From positions 121,084 through 185,083 of the forward strand of contig NZ_CAJFCI010000077.1 in assembly GCF_904061905.1 (NCBI RefSeq): a DNA stretch of 64,000 nucleotides, written 5' to 3'. Positions 45,046 to 54,091 of this stretch are shown in pieces (within the stretch, counting starts at the first letter, position 1; the number at the start of each line of letters is the position of its first letter). The position numbers were made by a program, and so were the translations under genes. This DNA comes from Zestomonas carbonaria (GTDB lineage Bacteria > Pseudomonadota > Gammaproteobacteria > Pseudomonadales > Pseudomonadaceae). The notes beneath the pieces are model-generated. The model was not told where the DNA came from, did no database searches, and saw only the letters and a program-made list of their open reading frames with translations.

Positions 45046-47436
45046 ATGACTGCAATGAGTAACCACCACCAGGACAAGACGACCTTTCTCGAGCGTCTGA
45101 TCTTCAACAACCGGCCGGCGGTGATCCTGATCTGCCTGCTGGTCAGCGTCTTCCTGTTCTACCAGGCGATGCAGGTTCGTCCCTCGACCAGCTTCGAGAA
45201 GATGATTCCGCTGCACCACCCGTTCATCGAGAAGATGCTCGAACACCGCAACGACCTGGCCAACCTCGGCGGCAACACCATCCGCATCGCGGTGGAAGCC
45301 AAGGATGGGGACATCTTCTCCAAGGACTACATGGAAACCCTGCGTCAGGTGCATGACGAGGTCTTCTACATTCCTGGCGTCGACCGCTCCGGCCTGAAGT
45401 CGCTGTGGAGCCCGAGCGTCCGCTGGACCGAAGTGACCGAAGAGGGCTTCTCCGGCGGCGAAGTGATCCCGCAGACCTACGACGGCACCGAGGCGAGTCT
45501 CAACGAGCTGCGCAACAACGTGCTGAAGTCCGGCCAGATCGGCCGCCTGGTGGCGAACAACTTCAAGTCGAGCATCGTCGACGTGCCGCTGCTCGAGGTC
45601 TACCCGGACCCCGAGGACCAGGGCAAGCTGCTGAGCCTGGACTACCGCCAGTTCTCCCATGAGCTGGAAGAGAAGATCCGCGACAAGTACCAGGCGCAGA
45701 ACCCCAACGTGCAGATCCACATAGTCGGCTTCGCCAAGAAGGTCGGCGACCTGATCGACGGTCTGCTCATGGTGGTTGGGTTCTTCGGCGCCTGCTTCCT
45801 GATCACCCTGGTGCTGCTCTACCTGTTCACCTGGTGTATCCGCAGCACCATCTCCGTGCTGGTCACCACCCTGGTGGCGGTGATCTGGCAGTTGGGCCTG
45901 GTCCACCTCATCGGCTACGGGCTCGATCCGTACTCGATGCTGGTGCCGTTCCTGGTCTTCGCCATCGGCATCTCCCACGGGGTGCAGAAGATCAACGGTA
46001 TCGCCCTGCAATCGGGTGAGGCGGACAACGCCCTGACCGCCGCGCGGCGTACCTTCCGGCAACTGTTCCTGCCGGGGATGATCGCGATCCTCGCCGACGC
46101 CGTGGGCTTCATCACCCTGCTGATCATCGACATCGGCGTGATCCGCGAACTGGCCGTCGCCGCCTCGATCGGCGTGGCGGTGATCGTGTTCACCAACCTG
46201 ATCCTGCTGCCGGTGGCGATCTCCTACATCGGCATCAGCAAGAAGGCCGTCGAGCGCAGCAAGCGCGATGCCCACCGCGACCATCCGTTCTGGCGCGGGA
46301 TGTCGAACTTCGCCCACCCGACGGTGGCCCCGATCTCGGTGGTCATCGCCCTGGTGCTGGGTATTTCCGGCTTCCTTTACCAGAAGGAACACCTGCAGAT
46401 CGGCGACCTCGACCAGGGCGCGCCGGAACTGCGTCCGGACTCGCGCTACAACCTGGACAACGACTTCATCATCCGCAACTACTCGACCAGTTCCGACGTG
46501 CTGGTGGTGATGGTGAAGACCGGTCCCGAGGGCTGCTCGACCTACGAGGCCATGGAGCCCATCGACCGCCTGATGTGGAAGATGAACAACACCGCGGGCG
46601 TGCAGTCGGCCATTTCCCTGGTCACCGTCTCCAAGCAGATGATCAAGGGCATGAACGAAGGCAGCCTGAAGTGGGAGGCGCTGGCCCGTAACAAGGACGT
46701 GCTGAACAACTCCATCGCCCGTGCCGAAGGCATGTTCAACACCGACTGCTCGCTGGCGCCGGTGCTGGTCTTCCTCAACGACCACAAGGCCGAGACCCTC
46801 AAGCGTGCGGTCAAGGCGGTCGAGGAGTTCGCGGCGGAAAACAACCGCGAAGACCTGCAGTTCATCCTCGCCGCGGGCAACGCCGGCATCGAGGCGGCCA
46901 CCAACGAGGTGATCGCCACCTCCGAGCTGACCATCCTGATCCTGGTCTATCTGTGCGTGGCGGGCATGTGCCTGATCACCTTCCGCTCGCTGGCCGCGAC
47001 CATCTGCATCGTGATCCCGCTGATCCTCACCTCGATCCTCGGCAATGCCCTGATGGCGTTCCTCGGCATCGGCGTGAAGGTCGCCACGCTGCCGGTGATC
47101 GCCCTCGGCGTGGGTATCGGCGTAGACTACGGCATCTACATCTACAGCCGCCTGGAGACCTTCCTGCGTGCCGGCCTGCCGTTGCAGGAGGCGTACTACG
47201 AGACGCTGAAGTCCACCGGCCGCGCGGTGCTGTTCACCGGCCTGTGCCTGGCCATCGGCGTGGCGACCTGGATGTTCTCGGCGATCAAGTTCCAGGCCGA
47301 CATGGGCCTGATGCTGACCTTCATGTTCCTGCTGAACATGTGGGGTGCGCTGTGGCTGCTGCCGGCCCTGGCGCGCTTCCTGATCAAGCCGGAGAAACTG
47401 GCCGGCAAGGTCGGCGGTTCGCTGCTGGCGCACTGA
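45046..47436 (+). CDS. MMPL/RND superfamily transporter
   Basis: A 796-residue inner-membrane protein with 12 predicted helices: one at about residues 23-40, a block of five after about 235, and a repeat of this plan in the second half from about 625. Two large periplasmic loops separate the blocks, the organisation of MMPL/RND exporters of hydrophobic molecules. VGIGVDYGIYIYSRL and the matching FAIGISHGVQKINGI are the family's central helix-4 signatures. It follows the YCF48 gene. An ATG 3 codons later is possible. Confidence 0.9.
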   Translation: MTAMSNHHQDKTTFLERLIFNNRPAVILICLLVSVFLFYQAMQVRPSTSFEKMIPLHHPFIEKMLEHRNDLANLGGNTIRIAVEAKDGDIFSKDYMETLRQVHDEVFYIPGVDRSGLKSLWSPSVRWTEVTEEGFSGGEVIPQTYDGTEASLNELRNNVLKSGQIGRLVANNFKSSIVDVPLLEVYPDPEDQGKLLSLDYRQFSHELEEKIRDKYQAQNPNVQIHIVGFAKKVGDLIDGLLMVVGFFGACFLITLVLLYLFTWCIRSTISVLVTTLVAVIWQLGLVHLIGYGLDPYSMLVPFLVFAIGISHGVQKINGIALQSGEADNALTAARRTFRQLFLPGMIAILADAVGFITLLIIDIGVIRELAVAASIGVAVIVFTNLILLPVAISYIGISKKAVERSKRDAHRDHPFWRGMSNFAHPTVAPISVVIALVLGISGFLYQKEHLQIGDLDQGAPELRPDSRYNLDNDFIIRNYSTSSDVLVVMVKTGPEGCSTYEAMEPIDRLMWKMNNTAGVQSAISLVTVSKQMIKGMNEGSLKWEALARNKDVLNNSIARAEGMFNTDCSLAPVLVFLNDHKAETLKRAVKAVEEFAAENNREDLQFILAAGNAGIEAATNEVIATSELTILILVYLCVAGMCLITFRSLAATICIVIPLILTSILGNALMAFLGIGVKVATLPVIALGVGIGVDYGIYIYSRLETFLRAGLPLQEAYYETLKSTGRAVLFTGLCLAIGVATWMFSAIKFQADMGLMLTFMFLLNMWGALWLLPALARFLIKPEKLAGKVGGSLLAH

Positions 47437-47453
47437 GTTCGTCCGAACGAAAG

Positions 47454-47480
47454 AACCGCGGCCCCGGCCGCGGTTTTTTT
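47454..47480 (+). terminator. Rho-independent terminator after the MMPL gene
   Basis: A 10-bp stem, AACCGCGGCC / GGCCGCGGTT, with a 2-base loop and a run of seven T. Confidence 0.93.
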
Positions 47481-47588
47481 ATGCGCGCAGGGCTTCAGCC
47501 CACCAGCGAAGACGACCCGGATCCTCCCGATTGACGCTGCTGCCAGCCGGTTCCACCATCGGCTGGACGTTCAGCGGAGGGTGCGCGA

Positions 47589-47966
47589 ATGCACAGAAGC
47601 AGGCTGGGCAACATCGTCATCGATTGCCGGACGGACGACCTCCTGGCAGAGGCCCGGTTCTGGAGTGCCGCCCTGGGCTACCCGTTGCCCCCGGAACCGG
47701 ATGCGGGCGGCCCTTTCATCCAGCTCGTAACGCCGCCCGGCGACATGCAGGTCATCGTTCAGCGAGTCCGCCATGAAGCGCGGGCCCATCTCGACATCGA
47801 GACGGATTCGATCGACTCGGAGGTCGCCCGCCTGGAGCGCCTGGGGGCGATGGTCGTGTCCCGCAAGGATGGATGGGTGGTGATGCAGGCCCCGAGCGGG
47901 CACCGGTTCTGCGTTGGCAGCCCCTACCGCGAAGGCTTCGAACAGGGCGCCAACGTCTGGGAGTGA
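47589..47966 (+). CDS. Glyoxalase/VOC-fold protein
   Basis: A 125-residue single VOC-fold protein: GNIVIDCRTDDLLAEARFWS with ALGYPLP at the N-terminus, HLDIETDSIDSEVARLERLG in the middle and the QAPSGHRFCVGSP ending typical of small glyoxalase-like proteins. The substrate is unknown. It sits alone between the MMPL terminator and a repeat-rich spacer, in a place where I recall PAO1 carrying the cprRS two-component genes. Confidence 0.8.
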   Translation: MHRSRLGNIVIDCRTDDLLAEARFWSAALGYPLPPEPDAGGPFIQLVTPPGDMQVIVQRVRHEARAHLDIETDSIDSEVARLERLGAMVVSRKDGWVVMQAPSGHRFCVGSPYREGFEQGANVWE

Positions 47967-48045
47967 GGCGTCCCGGCGCAAGGGCGATGGCCTCGGTTCG
48001 CCAAAGAGATTCGCTGGGTTGAGTTCGGGCTCGCACGATCGCTTT

Positions 48046-48176
48046 TGTAGGGGGTGCCGCGCGCACCAACCGGGAAGCGACACGAAAGCCACGGGAACAA
48101 CGCCCATCCGGTGCGCACGGGTAGCCCGTATGCAATCCGGGACATTGGAGGCGGGCGGCAGTATGTAGGGTGCGCT
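48046..48176. repeat. Dispersed GTGCGC / GTAGCCCG repeats
   Basis: The 209-bp convergent spacer contains GTAGGGGGTGCCGCGCGCACC (48046-48066), GGTGCGCACGGGTAGCCCG (48110-48129) and GTAGGGTGCGC (48166-48176). These are units of the same families seen at 31309, 35780 and 53983. No gene is seen. Confidence 0.7.
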
Positions 48177-49816
48177 TAGCGCGGGTACAGCGGCGGCAGC
48201 CCTCCGGCTTCGCTGGGACTGCTCTGCGGTTGTTCGTTGCTGGGCAGTGAGCGGATCGCCCGCCAGAGTTCCTCGCCTTGCCATTGCTGGCCCGTCTCGC
48301 TGTAGAGCGCGCCGTTCAGGCCGTCCAGGGCGTCGGACAGCGGTACGAAGCGCGCGGCCATGTCGGCGAGGGTTTCCGGTTGCTGGCGGGCCCAGGCGTC
48401 GAGGGCCTGGCGGGTGGCGTGCGGGTCGTTGGCCAGGCAGGCGCGCCTGAGGTCGTCCAGCAGCGTGCGTGGGTTGGGGCCGGTCTGGGCGCTGGGCAGG
48501 ATGGCCGGTTGCCGGCGGGCGCGCCACCAGAGGCCGAAGCCGAGCAGGGTGGTGCTGGCCAGCAGGCCGGAGGCCAGTTGCCAGGGCCAGAGCGGCGGCC
48601 CTTCCTGGACCAGCACCTGCGGCTCCTCGTTGCCAGGGCTCGCTTCCTCGGCCAGCGCCGGGTTGCTGGCCACGTCCAGGGTGCGGGCGGGGAGCAGGGC
48701 ACGTTCCAGGCGGTCTTCGCGGGTGTTCCACCACAGCACTTCCACGGGCGGCAATTCGATCTGGCCGCTTTGCCCCGGCACCAGCGCCTCGCTTTCCTCG
48801 CGGCTGCCGACCAGCCCGCGTTCGCTGGCCTGGTTGGCCAGCTTCGGTTGGTCGGGATAGCGGCGCAGACCTTTCGCCCGGGTGGTTGGCAGCGGCGGCA
48901 GTTGCGCGCTGGCCAGGCCATCGACCTTGAGCATCAGGTGGCGGGTCAGGGAATCGCCGACCTGCACCTTGCCCGGCTCCGGGGCCCAGCTCTCGGTCAG
49001 GCTCAGCGCACGGGCCGGCAGCCAGGGGGCGTTGGCCGGATAGTCGGCGGGCTTGGCCTTGACGGCCAGCGGAATCTGCGGCGAGCGGACTCTCACCAGC
49101 TTGCCCGGGCGTGGCCCGAAAGGCTGGAAGTCGCTGGCCTGGCTGGGATCGACCGTGGTGGCGCTGAACATCAGCGCGGGAATCTGCAGCTCGCCGCTGC
49201 GCTGCGGGAAGATGGCGTAGCGCACTTCGATCACGCCGTGGCGCACGCCGCCGATGTCCTTCTCGTAGGTACGTGCCTGGCCCAGTTGCTCGACCCGCGC
49301 ATCGGCGATCTGCAGCGGGGTCAGGCTGCTGTCGTCGAACAGCGAGACCGAGTGGTAGATGCGCAGGGTGAGCACGGCCTGGGCCTGCACGTAGACGCTT
49401 TCCTGGTCCAGGCTGGCGTCGATGAACACCGGGGCGACCTTGGCGGTCGACTCCTCGCCGGCTTCGAGGACCTGCAAGGGGATCGGCTGGCTCTGCAACT
49501 CGCCCAGCGTCAGTGGGGGGATCACCACGTAGCCGTCCTGCTTGGGCAGCAGGGTGATGATCCAGCGGGTGGTCGCGGTGGTCTGTCCCTCGCGGGTGCT
49601 GAGGCGGTTGAGCTGGCGGGTGCCGAGCACTTCGAACAGCGGTTCGAGCGGCGTCAGGTCGGGCTTGCCGAACTGGGTCGGGTCGTCCGATTCGATGGTC
49701 AGCTCGACGGTCTCTCCCGCGCTGAGCCGGTCGCGGTCGACGCTGGCCGTCAGGCTGGCCGCCTGTGCCGGGAAGGCCAGGAGGCAGAGCAGTAGGGCGC
49801 AGAGCTGGCGGATCAT
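48176..49816 (-). CDS. BatD-like protein
   Basis: A 546-residue precursor with a signal peptide (MIRQLCALLLCLLAFPAQA/AS), extended beta-rich Ig-like domains (SLTASVDRDRLSAGETVELT, DPTQFGKPDLTPL), a membrane helix near residue 405-425 (PWQLASGLLASTTLLGFGLW) and a short cytoplasmic tail. It fits the BatD (oxygen tolerance) family of the MoxR-associated Bat operons. It overlaps the preceding vWA-TPR gene by 4 bp and is the last gene of the operon. Confidence 0.87.
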   Translation of the reverse strand: MIRQLCALLLCLLAFPAQAASLTASVDRDRLSAGETVELTIESDDPTQFGKPDLTPLEPLFEVLGTRQLNRLSTREGQTTATTRWIITLLPKQDGYVVIPPLTLGELQSQPIPLQVLEAGEESTAKVAPVFIDASLDQESVYVQAQAVLTLRIYHSVSLFDDSSLTPLQIADARVEQLGQARTYEKDIGGVRHGVIEVRYAIFPQRSGELQIPALMFSATTVDPSQASDFQPFGPRPGKLVRVRSPQIPLAVKAKPADYPANAPWLPARALSLTESWAPEPGKVQVGDSLTRHLMLKVDGLASAQLPPLPTTRAKGLRRYPDQPKLANQASERGLVGSREESEALVPGQSGQIELPPVEVLWWNTREDRLERALLPARTLDVASNPALAEEASPGNEEPQVLVQEGPPLWPWQLASGLLASTTLLGFGLWWRARRQPAILPSAQTGPNPRTLLDDLRRACLANDPHATRQALDAWARQQPETLADMAARFVPLSDALDGLNGALYSETGQQWQGEELWRAIRSLPSNEQPQSSPSEAGGLPPLYPR

Positions 49817-51525
49817 CGCTTGTTTTCCTGACGCTGTTGCTGTTCGTACCAGAATTTACGCCTGAGCAGTTCGCCCGGATCGTCGGGGATCTGCCGCAGC
49901 CATTGTTCCAGGGCCTGGCGCTGCTCGCCGTTCGGCTCCATGGCTTCCTGGCCGGCGGGCGAGGGCGTTGCCTCGGCGCTGCCGGACTGGCCGGGGGACG
50001 CCTGCTCTGTCGCGCCGGCCTTCTGTTCGTCCTCGGAGCCTGCCTGCTCGGCGGATTCCGCCGAGTCCGGCGGCGACTGTTCGCCATCGGCGGCGCTCGA
50101 TGACGGCTGTGCCTCGTCGGAAGACTCCTGCGGCCGGGATTCGCCCGGGGTCGGCTGCTGCTCCTGCTGTCGCTGGCGAAGCAGTTCCTCCACCAGTGCC
50201 TTGTTGTTCAGGGCCGCCTGCAGGTCGGGCTGGAGCTCGAGCGCCTGTTCGTAGGCATCCAGCGCGGCTTCCAGCTCGCCGCTCCTGGCCAGGGCGTTAC
50301 CGCGATTGTAATGCGCCGCGGCATCGTCGCCCTGGGCGAAGCGTCGGGCGGCTTCGGTGTAGTCGCCGGCCTGGTAGAGCGCCAGGCCCTGCCACTGCGG
50401 GTCTTCGAAGCGGCGGGCGGCCTCGGCCGGTTGCTGGGCGTCGAGCAGACGCTGGCCCTGTTGGTCGGCACGCAGCCACAGGTCGGCGAACTCGAAGGCC
50501 TGGGCCTGCTGGGGCTGGATGAGTAGCAGGGGCAGGCAAAACAGCCAGCCGCGGCGCCCGGCGCTGGCGGCCAACAGCAGCAGCGGCAGGAGCAGCCAGT
50601 AGCCCTGGTCGATCCAGAGCGCGAGTCGCGTGGATTCGCCGGCGCGCATTCCTTTCGGTCCAGCGAGCAGGCCCAGGCTGTCGAGGTCGCGGTCGTCGAT
50701 GCGCGCGTTGGCGTAGCGTCCGCCTGCCTCGCGGGCGAAGCGGGACAAGCTGGCGCTGTCCAGGCGCGGCATGAGGATGGCGCCGTCGTCATCCTTGAGC
50801 AGGCCGCCGCCTTCCTGGTGGATGGGGGCGCCCTGGGCGCTGCCGACGCCGAGGATGTGCAGGGGCGTCGATTGGCGTCGTAGCGCGGCGCGGATGCCGT
50901 CGCGCTCGCGCTCGTCGATTTCCGAGCCGATCAGCAGCAGTTGGCCGGCACCCTGTTCGGCCTGCTCCAGCAGGGCGAGGCCCTTGATCACGGCCAGGTC
51001 GGCGCGTCGGCCTGGCTCCGGCATGATCGACGGTTTCAGCGCTTCGAGCAGGTTGCGGCTGGTGGCCAGGTCGTCGGAGAGCGGCACCAGGGTATGCGCG
51101 CTGCCGGCGTAGACGACGATGGCGGTCTGTGCATCACGGCGTGCCTCGAGCAGGTCGAGCAGCTTGCGCCGGGCCTGTTCCAGGCGGGTCGGCGAGCCGT
51201 CGCGGGCGAGCATTTCCGGGGTCAGTTCGAGCAATACCACCAGCGGGTCGGCGCTCTTCTGGCCGACGGCCTCCAGGCGCTGCCAACTGGGGCCGAGCAG
51301 GGCGAGGAGGGCGAGCAGCCAGGCCAGGCCGAGGGCGATCCAGGGCAGGCGGCTGCCGCGTGTTTCGCCGCCGCGCAGCAGGGCGTTGTGGAAGGCTGGC
51401 GGCAACAGCATCTGCCAGCGACCGATGCGCCGCTGGCGGTGCCAGAGCAACCACAGCAGCCAGCACAGCAACGGCAGGAGCAGCAGCCAGAGAGGGCGTT
51501 GCCAGTATGGCCAGAGCGCGCTCAT
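49813..51525 (-). CDS. vWA-TPR fusion protein (BatB/BatC-like)
   Basis: A 570-residue membrane protein: N-terminal helices (WLLLLPLLCWLLWLLW; LPWIALGLAWLLALLALLG), a von Willebrand A-type domain (about 95-290), two more helices, TPR repeats (about 375-455, AAHYNRGNALARSGELEAAL) and a Gln/Glu/Ser-rich tail. The vWA metal site is degenerate: where DxSxS is expected the sequence is LVVLLELTPEML. This is unlike the partner vWA protein. It overlaps both neighbours by 4 bp. Confidence 0.88.
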   Translation of the reverse strand: MSALWPYWQRPLWLLLLPLLCWLLWLLWHRQRRIGRWQMLLPPAFHNALLRGGETRGSRLPWIALGLAWLLALLALLGPSWQRLEAVGQKSADPLVVLLELTPEMLARDGSPTRLEQARRKLLDLLEARRDAQTAIVVYAGSAHTLVPLSDDLATSRNLLEALKPSIMPEPGRRADLAVIKGLALLEQAEQGAGQLLLIGSEIDERERDGIRAALRRQSTPLHILGVGSAQGAPIHQEGGGLLKDDDGAILMPRLDSASLSRFAREAGGRYANARIDDRDLDSLGLLAGPKGMRAGESTRLALWIDQGYWLLLPLLLLAASAGRRGWLFCLPLLLIQPQQAQAFEFADLWLRADQQGQRLLDAQQPAEAARRFEDPQWQGLALYQAGDYTEAARRFAQGDDAAAHYNRGNALARSGELEAALDAYEQALELQPDLQAALNNKALVEELLRQRQQEQQPTPGESRPQESSDEAQPSSSAADGEQSPPDSAESAEQAGSEDEQKAGATEQASPGQSGSAEATPSPAGQEAMEPNGEQRQALEQWLRQIPDDPGELLRRKFWYEQQQRQENKR

Positions 51526-52556
51526 GGGCGCCTCCACAGCCGCCAGCGCGGGCGCCGTTCGAGCAGCAGGCGCGGCCAGTGCGGCCAGGCACCGTTGGCC
51601 GTCAGCAGCAGGCTGAGCAGCAGAGCGCCGCCCAGCGGCCAGACGTACAGCGCCTGGGCCGGCCGCGCCTGGGTGGGGGCCTGGTCGACCGGCTCCAGGC
51701 GGTCGAGGGCGGTGCCGATGGCTTGCAGCTCGGCGCGGTCGCGGGCGCGGAAATACTCGCCGCCGGTTCGTTCGGCGATGGCCTTCAGGGTCGCTTCGTC
51801 CAGATCCAGGCTGGGGCTGAAGCCGAACATCCCGAGCGGGCCGCCCCGCTGGGGATCGGCGCCGATACCGATGGTGTAGATCTTCACGCCTTCCTCGGCG
51901 GCCAGGCGCGCGGCGGTCAGCGGTTCGAGCTCGCCGCCGTTGTTGGCGCCGTCGGTGACCAGCACCAGCACGCGGCTTTCCGCCGGGCGCAGGCGCAAGC
52001 GCTTGAGGGCCAGGCCGATGGCGTCGCCGATGGCGGTATTCTTGCCGGCGATGCCGATCAGCGCTTCGTCCAGCCAGGTGCGCACGGTGCTCCGGTCGAA
52101 GGTCAGCGGCGCCTGCAGGTAGGCCTGGCTGCCGAACAGGATCAGGCCGACGCGATCGCCCTGGCGGCCTTCGATGAAGTCGCCGAGCAGCCGCTTGACC
52201 AGGGTCAGGCGGCTGACGTCCTCGCCGTTCCAGCGCATGTCGGCGTAATCCATGGAGCCGGAAACGTCCACGGCCAGCAGCAGGTCGCGGCCGCTGGCGG
52301 GAATCGGCAGCGGCTCGCCGACCCACTGCGGGCGGGCGGCGGCGGTCAACAGCAGCAGCCAGAGCAGCACGAAGCGGGCCTGCTGGCGCCAGCCCGGCAG
52401 GTGGCTGCGGGCACGGCGTCCGGCGAGGGTTTCCAGTTCGGAGAGAAAGCTGACCCGGAGCGCCGCCTCGCCGCTGGGCGCTGGCGGCAGCAGCACGCGC
52501 AGCAGCCAGGGCAGCGGGGCGAGCAGGAGGATCCACGGCCAGGCGAACTCAAACAT
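51522..52556 (-). CDS. vWA-domain membrane protein (BatA-like)
   Basis: A 344-residue protein with N-terminal helices (FAWPWILLLAPLPWLLRVLL; ARFVLLWLLLLTAAARP), a cytosolic or periplasmic vWA domain (about 88-300) and a C-terminal helix. The MIDAS metal site is complete: DVSGS, the Thr in KNTAIGDAIG and VTDGANN. It is paired with the MIDAS-less vWA-TPR protein and with the MoxR ATPase upstream. Confidence 0.9.
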   Translation of the reverse strand: MFEFAWPWILLLAPLPWLLRVLLPPAPSGEAALRVSFLSELETLAGRRARSHLPGWRQQARFVLLWLLLLTAAARPQWVGEPLPIPASGRDLLLAVDVSGSMDYADMRWNGEDVSRLTLVKRLLGDFIEGRQGDRVGLILFGSQAYLQAPLTFDRSTVRTWLDEALIGIAGKNTAIGDAIGLALKRLRLRPAESRVLVLVTDGANNGGELEPLTAARLAAEEGVKIYTIGIGADPQRGGPLGMFGFSPSLDLDEATLKAIAERTGGEYFRARDRAELQAIGTALDRLEPVDQAPTQARPAQALYVWPLGGALLLSLLLTANGAWPHWPRLLLERRPRWRLWRRP

Positions 52557-53037
52557 GCTTGCGGACCCAGGTTTCGACGGCCTGGTACAGGCCGTCCACG
52601 GCCTTGTCGTCGAGGTGGCACTGCGGCCGGTAGCCGCCTTCGACCAGCACCATCCAGCGCGTCAGTCCGGCGGCCGGGCAGCGGCTGTCGAGGAACGCCA
52701 GCCAGGCCCGGCCGCTCAGGGTATGGCAGGGATCGTTCGGGTAGTGGCTGCGGCACAGGCGCTTGAGCAGTTCGTTCAACTGTTGCAGCCAGGGACCGGC
52801 GGGCTCGCCGTAGGGTTTGCGCAGACGCTCCAGCTCGGCCAGGGCCGCCAGGCGCTGCGGGTCGAGCGATTGCTCGGCGGCCGATTGCCGGCGCCGTGGG
52901 AGATATCGCCGCAGATACCAGGCGCCCCACAGCGACAGCGGCAGCAGGACGGCCAGCAACCACCAGCCGGGAGCTGGCGGCCACCAGGCGACCGGCGGCG
53001 GGGCGATCAGCGGTTCCAGTTGGTCGAGCGGGTTCAT
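52549..53037 (-). CDS. DUF4381 membrane protein
   Basis: A 162-residue protein with one membrane helix near residues 22-42 (PGWWLLAVLLPLSLWGAWYL), a cytoplasmic helical domain and the conserved end (CHTLSGRAWLAFLDSRCP, YRP, VETWVRKHV). It matches DUF4381, a regular member of MoxR-DUF58-vWA operons. Its ATG at 53037 overlaps the DUF58 stop by 4 bp, and its stop overlaps the BatA gene by 8 bp. Confidence 0.85.
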   Translation of the reverse strand: MNPLDQLEPLIAPPPVAWWPPAPGWWLLAVLLPLSLWGAWYLRRYLPRRRQSAAEQSLDPQRLAALAELERLRKPYGEPAGPWLQQLNELLKRLCRSHYPNDPCHTLSGRAWLAFLDSRCPAAGLTRWMVLVEGGYRPQCHLDDKAVDGLYQAVETWVRKHV

Positions 53038-53975
53038 TGCGGCTTCCGGGGGCGCAGGGCGTGCAGGTAGCCGCGCAGTTGTTCGATCAGTTCGTCCTGG
53101 GTCGTCAGCGGCAGCAGCGGTACGCCGAGTTTCTGCGCCAGCCGCTGCCAGCGGGCCTCGCGTGCCTCGGCGAGGCTGCGGTAGGCCTGGCGCAGGTCGC
53201 TGTCGTGGGTGTCCAGTTCGAGCTGTGCGCCGCGCTCGGTGAAGTTGAGCAGGCCGGCGGCGGGCAGGGCGTGGTCGAGCGGGTCGGACAGCGGCAGCAG
53301 CACCAGGTCGGTGTGCCGGGCGAGCAGGCTGAGCTGCTGTTCGCTGCTGTCGGTCAGCGCGCGTTCGTCGCACAGGACGATCACCAGGCTGCCCGGGCGC
53401 AGCACCTCGCGGGCGCGGCGCAGGGCCTGGCCGAAGGCATCGCGGTCGGACTGGGCCTCGCTGTGCAGCGCCTGGTTGGCGCGCACCAGGCGGTTGAGCA
53501 GTTGCAGCAGGCTCTGCTTGCTGCGCCGGGGCTTGATCTCGTGGTGTTCGTTGTCGCCGAACACCAGGCCGCCGACCCGGTCGTTGTGTTCCAGCGCGGC
53601 CCAGCCGATCAGCGCTGCGGCCTGCGCGGCGAGCACCGACTTGAACACCAGGCCGCTGCCGAAGAACAGCCGGTGGCTCTGCTCGACCATGATGAAGATC
53701 GGCCGCTCGCGCTCTTCGTGGAACAGCTTGGTGTGCGGTTCCTGGGTGCGCGCGGTGACCCGCCAGTCGATGGTGCGCACGTCGTCGCCGGCCTGGTAGA
53801 CACGCACCTGGTCGAAGTCGACGCCGCGCCCGCGCAGCTTGGAATGGTGCAGGCCGATCAGCGGGCTGCGCCGGCCGGGCGTGGAGAAGATCTGCACTTC
53901 GCGCACGCGGTGGCGCATCTCGATCAGTTCGCCGAGCTGGGTACGCACACCGGGTTGGCTGGGCAGGGTGACCAT
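53034..53975 (-). CDS. DUF58 protein
   Basis: A 313-residue DUF58 protein. The diagnostic stretch LRGRGVDFDQVRVYQAGDDV then RTIDWRVTARTQEPHTKLF is present at about residues 47-85, followed by a vWA-like fold (RPIFIMVEQSHRLFFGSG). It acts with the MoxR ATPase in an uncharacterised chaperone-like role. It lies downstream of moxR across a 116-bp gap filled by a repeat. Confidence 0.9.
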   Translation of the reverse strand: MVTLPSQPGVRTQLGELIEMRHRVREVQIFSTPGRRSPLIGLHHSKLRGRGVDFDQVRVYQAGDDVRTIDWRVTARTQEPHTKLFHEERERPIFIMVEQSHRLFFGSGLVFKSVLAAQAAALIGWAALEHNDRVGGLVFGDNEHHEIKPRRSKQSLLQLLNRLVRANQALHSEAQSDRDAFGQALRRAREVLRPGSLVIVLCDERALTDSSEQQLSLLARHTDLVLLPLSDPLDHALPAAGLLNFTERGAQLELDTHDSDLRQAYRSLAEAREARWQRLAQKLGVPLLPLTTQDELIEQLRGYLHALRPRKPQ

Positions 53976-53982
53976 GGAAGCT

Positions 53983-54090
53983 CAGCCCGTAGCCCGGACG
54001 CAGTCCGGGAGCGATGCACGGCCATTCCCGGATTGCATCCGGGCTACGCGGCCCTCTGCTTGCCGCTTGTGGCTTGCAGCTTGCCGCTGC
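53983..54090. repeat. Repeats between moxR and DUF58 genes
   Basis: The gap holds a large imperfect palindrome, GTAGCCCGGACGCAGTCCGGG ... CCCGGATTGCATCCGGGCTAC (53987-54048), and then a GCTTGTGGCTTGCAGCTTGC repeat (54064-54083) of the family at 9090 and 37031. It lies inside the operon and could lower downstream expression. Confidence 0.78.
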
Positions 54091-54091
54091 A

